NCBI GenBank assembly: GCA_041940385.1
Contig: JBGTSD010000092.1
Coordinates: 1-12,368 of the forward strand
DNA from: JACVCK01 sp041940385
GTDB taxonomy: Bacteria > Planctomycetota > Phycisphaerae > Phycisphaerales > UBA1924
Length of the DNA stretch: 12,368 bases
Direction of reading: 5' to 3'
Below the pieces are notes generated by a model. It did no database searches and was not told where the DNA came from. It worked only from the letters and a program-made list of their open reading frames with translations. The position numbers and the translations under genes were made by a program. Shown here one piece after another: positions 1 through 6,551 of this stretch. Within the stretch, counting starts at the first letter, position 1. Every line of letters begins with the position of its first letter.

Positions 1-522
1 GCCGGCCTCGGTCAGGGTGGTCGCGTCGCCGATGGCGAAGGGCACGTTGAGCACCCGCGCCAGCGTCCGCGCCAGCAGCGTCTTGCCCGAGCCCGTCGGC
101 CCGATCAGGAGCACGTTGGACTTGTCCAGCTCCACCGGCGCCGAGTCGTTCTCGACCTGGGTGAGCCGCTTGTAGTGGTTATGGACCGCGACCGAAAGCG
201 TCTTCTTCGCGAGCTCCTGCCCGATCACGTACTGATCGAGGAACTCCTTGATCTGGCGCGGCGAGGGGATCGCCCCCAGCGACGGCCGATTCGCGGAGAC
301 GCGCCGGCGTTCCTGCTTGAAGATGTTCTGGCACAGGTCTGTGCAGTTCGAGCAGATGTAGACCTCGGACGGTCCCTCGACCATCGGGCCCACTTCGCGC
401 GACGTCTTGCCGCAGAATGAGCAAGTGGTCACCTTGCGCCCGCGGAATCCTCCGCCGTCGCCGCTGCCCCCGCCGTTGGGGTGGTGGGGTGGCTCCTGCC
501 CGTCGGTTCGATCTTTCGCCAT
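1..522 (-). CDS. clpX: ATP-dependent Clp protease ATP-binding subunit ClpX, N-terminal part (runs off the window)
   Basis: ClpX is the AAA+ unfoldase that recognises, unfolds and feeds tagged proteins into the ClpP peptidase in the cytoplasm. The 174 codons visible contain a Gly-rich N-terminal tail, a Cys4 zinc-binding domain (C34-x2-C37 and C57-x2-C60, residues about 32-72), the conserved LDQYVIGQ segment (95-102) and a Walker A motif GPTGSGKT at 141-148. The sequence leaves the window in frame within the typical DATTLTEAG stretch, so Walker B, sensor motifs and the pore loops lie outside. The ATG at 520-522 is preceded by GAGGATCTC, a good ribosome binding site with short spacing. It is the last visible gene of a minus-strand run that begins with tig, 59 bases after the preceding small membrane-protein gene. 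The identification is secure; whether clpP lies further downstream cannot be seen. Confidence 0.97.
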   Translation of the reverse strand, partial: MAKDRTDGQEPPHHPNGGGSGDGGGFRGRKVTTCSFCGKTSREVGPMVEGPSEVYICSNCTDLCQNIFKQERRRVSANRPSLGAIPSPRQIKEFLDQYVIGQELAKKTLSVAVHNHYKRLTQVENDSAPVELDKSNVLLIGPTGSGKTLLARTLARVLNVPFAIGDATTLTEAG

Positions 523-581
523 GAGATCCTCAAAGACGCTGCAACGAAAGCGCAAGCGTGGCGGTGACGTAACTCGGAAGT

Positions 582-1016
582 CTATCGGTCGGGCCCGCCG
601 CTTTCCTGACCCGGAATAGGGCCGGGGGGCGGTTTTCTCTCATTTCTCCGGTTCGCGGGCCATGCCGCGCCGGTTCCTCTCGAATGTTCTTCGGACGATC
701 CCGCCCGACCACTGAACGAACTCTCCGATTTCAGGGTGGCCCCGTCAATCGCCCCCGCGCCTTTTCCCGCCAGCGATGCATCGCCGCCGGCAGCGCGGAT
801 CGCCGCGGCCCGCGCCCGCTCGTACTCCGCCGGCGAGATCTCCCCGCGCTCCGCCATCCCGCGAAGCTCCGCCAGCGTCAGCGTCGACGCGCTCGACGAC
901 GCGCTGCCCAGCGCCCAGCGCTTGATCACGAAGAGCGCCGCGATCGCGACCACGCTCAGCACGATGAGCGCGATCGTCCAGAGAATCGCCGACGCCATCG
1001 GCGCCGCGCCAAGCAT
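582..1016 (-). CDS. Small single-pass membrane protein with SHOCT-like C-terminal segment
   Basis: The predicted product is 144 residues. One hydrophobic segment (about 10-31) is followed by a basic stop-transfer pair (K32 R33). After a Ser/Ala linker comes a helical hairpin LAELRGMAERGEISPAEYE (about 48-66) that fits the short C-terminal SHOCT-type domain: a short hydrophobic helix, the turn GEISPAEYE, then an Arg/Ala helix. The function of such proteins is generally unknown; the domain is thought to mediate oligomerisation. From about residue 95 the tail is Ser/Gly/Pro/Arg-rich and looks disordered. The start is uncertain: ATG at 1014-1016 gives the product described, while a second ATG at 996-998 would begin six residues later, just before the membrane segment. 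Neither has a clear Shine-Dalgarno site. It lies 29 bases after the amidohydrolase stop and 59 before clpX, so it is probably co-transcribed with them. Confidence is good that it is a gene and moderate for the domain name. Confidence 0.75.
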   Translation of the reverse strand: MLGAAPMASAILWTIALIVLSVVAIAALFVIKRWALGSASSSASTLTLAELRGMAERGEISPAEYERARAAAIRAAGGDASLAGKGAGAIDGATLKSESSFSGRAGSSEEHSRGTGAAWPANRRNERKPPPGPIPGQESGGPDR

Positions 1017-1045
1017 CGTGCCGGAGGTCCCTGTCACGCCGGACT

Positions 1046-2362
1046 CTAGTCCCGGGGCGCCTTGTGCACGCGCCCCATCGTCATGACGAAAGACACGGTG
1101 CGCGTCGCGTGAATGTCCTCGAGCGGGTTGCCCGGCATCCCGACGAGGTCCGCGAACTTGCCGTGTTCGACGGTTCCGATCTCGTCCGACAGGCCGCAAA
1201 GCTCCGCCGCGCTGACCGTCGCTGACTCGAGCGCATCCGCCTCGGACATGCCGCCCTTGACCATCAGCTCGAACTCGCGGGCGTTCTCGCCGTGGGCCCC
1301 GACACCACAGTCCGTCCCGAACGCGATGCGGACCCCGCTCTCGTGGGCCCGTCGGAAGGAGTCGAGCATGACCGGTCCGACGCGCCGCGCCTTCTCCCGC
1401 ACCGCGGGGACGAAGTAGCCCTCCTCCTGCGCATGGTGCGCCACCGTCTCGCCGGCCATCAGCGTCGGCACGAGGTAGGCGCCGGTCTGCTTGAACAGGC
1501 GGATCGACTCCTCGTCGAGGTACGAGCCGTGCTCGATCGAGTCCACGCCCGCGCGGAGCGCCGCGTTGATGCCGCGCGTCCCGTGGGCGTGCGCCGCGAT
1601 CTTCCGACCGAGCAGGTGCGCCGTCTCGACGATCGCCTTCAGCTCGTCCTCGAAGAACTGCTGCTCCGTCCCCGCCGCCGTCGCGCTGAGCACGCCGCCC
1701 GTCGCCGTCATCTTGATCACGTCGGCGCCGCGCTTTACCTGCGCCCGCACGGCCTTGCGGCACTCGTCCACGCCGTCCGCGATGCCCTGGAGCGCCGCCG
1801 GCATCTCGTAGAGATCATCCCGGTAGCCGTGCGTGGAGTCCGAGTGGCCGCCCGTCGGGCTGATCGACTCGCCAGCCACCAGGATCCGCGGCCCGGGCAC
1901 GTCGCCCCGGCGGATCGCGTCGCGCAGCGCGAACGCCGCGTCGCCCGAGGAGCCGAGATTCCGAATCGTGGTGAAGCCCGCGTCGAGCGTCCGCTTCGCG
2001 TAGACGACCCCATGCAGCGCCGCGTCGGCGTCGCTGTCCTCGACGGCGCGCAGGCGCGCATTGCGGTTCAGCTCCATCGTGATGTGCGTGTGGCAGTCGA
2101 TCCAGCCCGGCATGACGAACTGGTCGCGCAGGTCGATCAGCTCCCAATCCGCGCCGTCCGCCGCCTTCTCCGCGTCGACGTAGCCATCGAGCACCTTGGA
2201 GATGCGCCCGTCGTACACGACGACCGTCGCTTCCTCCATCGGCGCATCGCCGGGATGCGCGAGCAGCGTGCCGCAGTGCAGCACGTACGCGACATCGGCG
2301 CCGAGCGCGCCCACGCCGAAGGCGCCGCACACGGCCGCCACGCTCAGGACACGACGCATCAT
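1046..2362 (-). CDS. Secreted metal-dependent amidohydrolase (imidazolonepropionase / Xaa-Pro dipeptidase-like)
   Basis: The product is 438 residues with a Sec-type signal peptide (residues 1 to about 22, MMRRVLSVAAVCGAFG followed by small residues), so the mature enzyme should act outside the cytoplasm. It then has the amidohydrolase-superfamily pattern. A small beta-sandwich part precedes the metal-binding HTH (H91, H93) in PGWIDCHTH. A likely carboxylated lysine lies in DVIKM (K217), followed by AHAHG (H258/H260), IEHG (H278) and the catalytic Asp in FGTDCG (D351). The chain closes with the typical ADLVGMPGNPLEDI return strand (405-417). This set of residues matches the subgroup often annotated as Xaa-Pro dipeptidase or imidazolonepropionase-like amidohydrolase; the true substrate cannot be read from sequence. 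The start is supported by GGAGG six bases before the first of two adjacent ATGs. It lies 47 bases after tig and 29 before the small membrane-protein gene, an unusual place between tig and clpX. Confidence 0.9.
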   Translation of the reverse strand: MMRRVLSVAAVCGAFGVGALGADVAYVLHCGTLLAHPGDAPMEEATVVVYDGRISKVLDGYVDAEKAADGADWELIDLRDQFVMPGWIDCHTHITMELNRNARLRAVEDSDADAALHGVVYAKRTLDAGFTTIRNLGSSGDAAFALRDAIRRGDVPGPRILVAGESISPTGGHSDSTHGYRDDLYEMPAALQGIADGVDECRKAVRAQVKRGADVIKMTATGGVLSATAAGTEQQFFEDELKAIVETAHLLGRKIAAHAHGTRGINAALRAGVDSIEHGSYLDEESIRLFKQTGAYLVPTLMAGETVAHHAQEEGYFVPAVREKARRVGPVMLDSFRRAHESGVRIAFGTDCGVGAHGENAREFELMVKGGMSEADALESATVSAAELCGLSDEIGTVEHGKFADLVGMPGNPLEDIHATRTVSFVMTMGRVHKAPRD

Positions 2363-2409
2363 GCGAACCTCCGATCCGCGGGCCGCTCAATCTGTCGGGG
2401 ACTTGGCGC

Positions 2410-3789
2410 TCAGGCCTCTTCCATCTTGTCCGCGGGGACCTCGGTCACCTTGGCCTTGCCGAGCAGCGCGTCCATCGCCTTGTGCTCGCGCACCTGCTGG
2501 GCGAGGAAGCCGATCTGATTCCGACGGATGAGCTCCGTCCGCAGGTTCTCCGGCTTCTCGCCGCGCTCGTACGCGAGCTGCGCGATGCGCTGGTTGATCT
2601 CGTTTTCCGTGACCTTGACGTCCAGCTCGTCCGCGACCTTGTTCAGGATGAAGAACAACTTGAGCTCCCGACGTCCAACCTCGGCCGACGACGAGCGAAG
2701 CTCGGCCATCTGCTCCTCGATCTGGATCGGGTTCACGCCGCGGTACATGAGGTCCATGCGCCGGCGCTCGAGCGCCCGCGCCGCCTGGCGCTCGCTGAGC
2801 TTCTCGGGCAGCTCCATCGTCGTCTTGTCGAGGAGATGCTCGGCCACCTGGCGGCGCATCGCCGATTGCTGCTGCACCGAGAGCCGCTGCTGCAGACGGG
2901 TCTTCAGGCCCTCGCGCAGGCGATTCTCGTCCGGCAGGCCGAGGCGCTCGACCAGCGCCGCGGGCGACGCCGGGATGATGCGATCGACGCGCGTGACCTC
3001 GAAGGTGATCGTGATCGCCTCGCCGCGGATGCGCGCCGTCTCGTGGTGCGCCGGGCCCTTGGCCTTGATCGTGAGCGTGTCGCCGGGCTTAGGCAGGCCG
3101 ACCTGCTTGGCGAAGTCCTCGACCATGATGCCGAGCACCGCGCCCTTGCCGCCCTTGTCCTTCGCCGGCACCTGGATCACCGCGCCGTCGATGTCCAGCA
3201 CGACGCCGCCGTCCTTGTCCTTGATGACGCCGTGGCCCGTGCAGTAATCGCCGGGCTCCGCCTTCTCGCGCGGCTCCAGCTCGCCCTCGAGCAGGCCAAG
3301 CCGATCGAGCTCCTCGTTCACGAGCTCGTCCGTCACGTCCTGCACCGGCTTCTTGACCGGGATCCCCTCGAACTCCGGCAGCTTGAACTCCGGGGCCACC
3401 TCGATCTCGAGCGTGAAGGAAATGGGCTTGCCGGCCTCGATCTCCGCGTCGGCCAGTTCGTCGCCGCCCTCGGGCTCGCCCAGGACCTGGAGCTTGTTCG
3501 CCTCCACGGCCTGCGAGTAGGCGCGGGACACGAGGCGATTCCGCACCTCTTCCCGGGCTGCCTTGCCGAACGCCCGCTCCACGAGCTTCCTGGGGGCCTT
3601 CCCGGGCCGGAAGCCCGGCAACGCGGCCTGAGAGGTCACTGTGTCGAACGCCGCCGACAGCTCCGCCGACACCGCCGACGCCGGAACCTCGATGGACAAT
3701 TTCTTCCGGCAAGGTCCGATATCGGAAACCTGAACTTTGGGCTCGTCCCCGCCCTTTTTGGCGGCAGGCGCTTTGGTCGTTGTGGCCAT
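2410..3789 (-). CDS. tig: Trigger factor, ribosome-associated chaperone
   Basis: Trigger factor binds the ribosome at the exit tunnel and shields nascent chains. The 459-residue product is close to the usual family length. The N-terminal ribosome-binding domain is clear, with the signature GFRPGKAP at 59-66 followed by RKLVERAFG. The middle (about 175-270) occupies the place of the FKBP-type prolyl isomerase domain but is divergent: it keeps the strand pattern (PGDYCTGHGVIKDKDGG, PKPGDTLTIKAKGPAHHE) but shows no recognisable FKBP aromatic pocket. The helical C-terminal chaperone arms (about 275-440) include the conserved VTENEINQ (393-400). A Lys/Ala/Pro-rich extension precedes the ribosome-binding domain. 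No good Shine-Dalgarno site precedes the ATG at 3787-3789. It is the first gene of the minus-strand run toward clpX and is transcribed divergently from the protease at 4101. Confidence 0.96.
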   Translation of the reverse strand: MATTTKAPAAKKGGDEPKVQVSDIGPCRKKLSIEVPASAVSAELSAAFDTVTSQAALPGFRPGKAPRKLVERAFGKAAREEVRNRLVSRAYSQAVEANKLQVLGEPEGGDELADAEIEAGKPISFTLEIEVAPEFKLPEFEGIPVKKPVQDVTDELVNEELDRLGLLEGELEPREKAEPGDYCTGHGVIKDKDGGVVLDIDGAVIQVPAKDKGGKGAVLGIMVEDFAKQVGLPKPGDTLTIKAKGPAHHETARIRGEAITITFEVTRVDRIIPASPAALVERLGLPDENRLREGLKTRLQQRLSVQQQSAMRRQVAEHLLDKTTMELPEKLSERQAARALERRRMDLMYRGVNPIQIEEQMAELRSSSAEVGRRELKLFFILNKVADELDVKVTENEINQRIAQLAYERGEKPENLRTELIRRNQIGFLAQQVREHKAMDALLGKAKVTEVPADKMEEA

Positions 3790-4100
3790 GGGTTCTCGAA
3801 TAGGTCAGCAGTGCAAGGAAGGGGGGCGGCACGCGTTCGAACCGCGTGAGGACCGCCGAAATGGCCCAGAGAATACCGCCGTCACTCCCGCTGCGTCCAC
3901 ACACCACAAACAACCAAGTCCCCCCCCTTCCGGGCCGATCCCATGCCGAATTCCACGGGATTCGCGCTACCGCTAAAGTGAAATCAGGGTTACTCTCGTC
4001 TGAGAAGACATCCACAACGGGCGTGAAAACCGCCGACTCAGGAGCCGACGGTCCGATTCGTCCGTACATCCTCACACACCCCAGAGGGAGATCTGGATTG
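3790..4100. other. Divergent intergenic region between tig and the secreted protease
   Basis: This spacer of 311 bases must hold the promoters for tig (minus) and the protease (plus). It is less GC-rich in its centre. An open frame continues upstream of the protease start from 3846, but its translation has no protein-like features and would bury the signal peptide, so it is treated as noncoding. A possible plus-strand -10 (TAAAGT, 3973-3978) has only a poor -35 match, and no convincing sigma-70 promoter was found on either strand. The only clear signal is the AGAGGGAG ribosome binding site at 4083-4090 ahead of the protease ATG. Confidence 0.5.
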
Positions 4101-6470
4101 ATGCGCCAGCCCCGTATCTCAACTGTCACCACCTCGTTGCTCCGGACGGTGGCCGCTTGCGGCCTCGCCGCCTCGGCCCTCGCCGCCCCCCAGGCGGACC
4201 TCACGCCCAGCCTGAACACGCTGCGCGCGTTCGAGGCGTCGGCCAACCGCTTCGGCCCCGCCGACGGGACCGCCCTCTACCTCCGTGCCGGCGTCGTCCA
4301 GACTGACGTCAGCCCGAATCGCCTCAGCCAACTCGCGATGCTTCAGCCCGAAGGCGATGGCGCCGTGAGCGCTCCGCGCATGGTGATTCAGCTCGACGGC
4401 CCGATGACCGCCGACCGCCGCGACCGCCTCGAGGCCGCCGGCGTCGTCGTGGGCGAGTATCTCCCGGTGAATTCGTACATCGTGACCGTCAACCCGCGCG
4501 CCAACGCCGCGGCGATGGACAACCTCGAGTTCGTCCGCTTCGCGTCCGACTTCCAGGCCTCCTGGAAGGTCGATCCCGACATCGGACAGATCCCGCTCCA
4601 GCGCCTGGATCGCATCGCGATGCGCAACGAAGGCAAGGAGATGGTGACGGTGTACCTCTTCGAAGGCGAAGAGGCGGCGCCGGCGATCGATGCGCTCCGC
4701 GCGCTCGGCGCGCAGCAGATCGAGCCGCTCGGCGCCCTCGGCGTGAACGAGACGATCACCGTCGTCGTTCCGCGCGAGGCGGTGAACCAGATCGCCGACC
4801 TCAACTCGGTGCAGTTCATCGAGGCCGTGGGCGAAACCGTCTACCGCAACGCCACCGGCCGCGCCATCGTGCAGAGCGGCACGACCACGCAGACGCCGCT
4901 GTGGGACAACGGCCTCTTGGGCACGGGCCAGATCGTCGGCCACATGGACAGCGCCATCCAGCGCCTCCACTGCTCGTTCGCCGACGCCAGTGTGAACAAC
5001 GTCCCCGGCCCGAATCACCGCAAGCTTCTGGCCTACAACCAGGGCTTCGGCGGCGCCTCCCACGGCTCGCACACCGCGGGCACCATCGCCGGCGATGGCC
5101 TGAACACCGGCGACACTCGCGGCGTCGCCTATCTCGCCAAGATCGTTCACCACGGCATCCCCAACGACTCCAGCACCGGCACGATCTTCAAGTCGCGCCT
5201 CGACCTGCACCACAGCCAGGGCGCCCGCGTCCACACGAACTCCTGGGGTCAGGACTTCACGACGGCCTACACCGGCTGGACCCGCGCCGTGGACCTCTTC
5301 TCGCGCGAGCAGGAAGAGTCGATGGTCGCCTTCGCGATCACCAACGCCAGCAGCGCGTTCTACACCCCCGAAAACGCCAAGAACGGCCTCGCCGTCTCCG
5401 GCCACTCCGACAACTCCGGCATCAACTCCTGGTGCACCGGCGGGCGCGGCCCCACGGCCGACGGCCGCTTCAAGCCCGACATCCTCGCGCCGGGCTGCGG
5501 CATCCAGTCGGCGAACACCACCACCGGCTGCACGACGAACTCGAGCACCGGCACCTCCATGGCGTGCCCGCACGCCACCGGCACCGCGGCCCTCATCCGT
5601 CAGTACTTCACCGACGGCTACTACCCCACCGGCGTCTCCGGCGCGAACTCGTCGATCATCCCGTCCGGCGCGCTGCTCCGGGCCATGATCACGAACAGCG
5701 GCCAGGACATGACCAACGTCAGCGAGCAGATGGCGCTCGGCGCGGGCGGCTTCAACGCCTACCCGAACAACCGCGAGGGCTGGGGCCGACTCCTTGCCGA
5801 CAACTCGCTCTACTTCCCCGGTGACTCCCGTCGCCTCGTCGCACGCGACGTTCGCAACGCCAGCGTCGATTCGCTGACCACCGGCCAGATGTGGGAGCTG
5901 GAGTTCGACGTGAACTCCTCCAGCGAGCAGCTGCGCGTCACGATGGCCTTCACCGACCTCGCCGCCTCGATCGGATCGTCCTTCGCCCCGATCAACAACA
6001 TCGACCTCGAGGTCGTGTCGCCCTCGGGCACGATCTACAAGGGCAACAACTTCAGCGGCGGCCAGGTCGCTGCCGGCGGCAACGCCGACGCGATCAACTC
6101 GATCGAGCAGGTGCACCGCAACAACCCCGAGGTCGGCACCTGGACCGTGCGCGTCAAGGGCACGGCGGTCAATCAGCAGACCCAGGGCTTCGCGATCGTC
6201 ATCACCGGCGACGTGGACGACGAAACGATGCTCCCCTGCCCCGGCGACTTTGACGGCGACGGCGACGTGGACTTCGGCGACCTCAACTCGCTCCTCAACA
6301 ACTACAACCAGTCCGGCGCCGGACTCGCCGGCGACATGGACGGCGACGGCGACGTCCAGTTCGACGACCTCAACGCGTTCCTGACCGTCTACAACGTCCC
6401 GTGCCCCACCGCTCTTCGTGCGGACCGTGTGACCCACGTCAACGGCCTCGCCCGCCTCGGCGGCAACTGA
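4101..6470 (+). CDS. Secreted subtilisin-family (S8) serine protease with C-terminal dockerin-like repeats
   Basis: The product is 789 residues from the ATG at 4101, chosen because AGAGGGAG lies about ten bases upstream and the reading then begins with a signal peptide (cleavage likely after ALA, residue 28; a VAAC lipobox-like match at 17-20 is a weaker alternative). Residues about 94-152 and 181-248 look like two successive I9-type propeptide folds. The S8 catalytic domain follows: Asp in VGHMDSAIQ (D283), His in SHGSHTAGT (H321), oxyanion Asn in AITNAS (N415) and Ser in GTSMACPHATG (S486). Cysteines at 445, 466, 477 and 489 could form disulfides. A beta-sandwich domain at about 575-705 resembles the C-terminal jelly roll of KP-43-like subtilases. 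Residues 713-769 carry two calcium-type repeats (DFDGDGDVDFGDLN and DMDGDGDVQFDDLN) bounded by CP at each end, then a 20-residue tail. It is predicted to be an extracellular or surface-attached endopeptidase. It converges with the beta-solenoid gene, which ends in the same type of module. Confidence 0.95.
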   Translation: MRQPRISTVTTSLLRTVAACGLAASALAAPQADLTPSLNTLRAFEASANRFGPADGTALYLRAGVVQTDVSPNRLSQLAMLQPEGDGAVSAPRMVIQLDGPMTADRRDRLEAAGVVVGEYLPVNSYIVTVNPRANAAAMDNLEFVRFASDFQASWKVDPDIGQIPLQRLDRIAMRNEGKEMVTVYLFEGEEAAPAIDALRALGAQQIEPLGALGVNETITVVVPREAVNQIADLNSVQFIEAVGETVYRNATGRAIVQSGTTTQTPLWDNGLLGTGQIVGHMDSAIQRLHCSFADASVNNVPGPNHRKLLAYNQGFGGASHGSHTAGTIAGDGLNTGDTRGVAYLAKIVHHGIPNDSSTGTIFKSRLDLHHSQGARVHTNSWGQDFTTAYTGWTRAVDLFSREQEESMVAFAITNASSAFYTPENAKNGLAVSGHSDNSGINSWCTGGRGPTADGRFKPDILAPGCGIQSANTTTGCTTNSSTGTSMACPHATGTAALIRQYFTDGYYPTGVSGANSSIIPSGALLRAMITNSGQDMTNVSEQMALGAGGFNAYPNNREGWGRLLADNSLYFPGDSRRLVARDVRNASVDSLTTGQMWELEFDVNSSSEQLRVTMAFTDLAASIGSSFAPINNIDLEVVSPSGTIYKGNNFSGGQVAAGGNADAINSIEQVHRNNPEVGTWTVRVKGTAVNQQTQGFAIVITGDVDDETMLPCPGDFDGDGDVDFGDLNSLLNNYNQSGAGLAGDMDGDGDVQFDDLNAFLTVYNVPCPTALRADRVTHVNGLARLGGN

Positions 6471-6493
6471 GCACGACGCTGACCTGAACGAAC

Positions 6494-6523
6494 AAACGCC
6501 GCGGCCCTCGCCGCGGCGTTTTT
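6494..6523. terminator. Hairpin terminator shared by convergent genes
   Basis: A perfect 12-bp GC-rich stem (6494-6505 with 6510-6521) closes a four-base loop and runs into TTTTT on the plus strand (6519-6523). It lies 23 bases after the protease stop. Read on the minus strand, the same stem is followed by TTTGTTCG, so it may also stop transcription from the beta-solenoid gene, whose stop codon is at 6552. It is stronger for the plus strand. Confidence 0.88.
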
Positions 6524-6551
6524 CGTTGGATCCACTGGCCGCTCGCGGCGC

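Noticed and set aside
1017..1763. Upstream extension of the small membrane-protein frame into the amidohydrolase gene
   Set aside because: This part overlaps the well-supported amidohydrolase in another frame and has an Arg/Gly-rich shadow composition.
3846..4100. In-frame upstream extension of the protease reading frame
   Set aside because: The added 85 residues have no protein-like features and would place the signal peptide internally; the ATG at 4101 has a ribosome binding site and begins a proper signal peptide.
4119..6437. A 772-codon open frame on the minus strand opposite the protease
   Set aside because: It has the Val/Arg/Ala/Asp composition typical of an antisense frame in GC-rich coding DNA, while the plus strand carries a complete subtilase catalytic triad.
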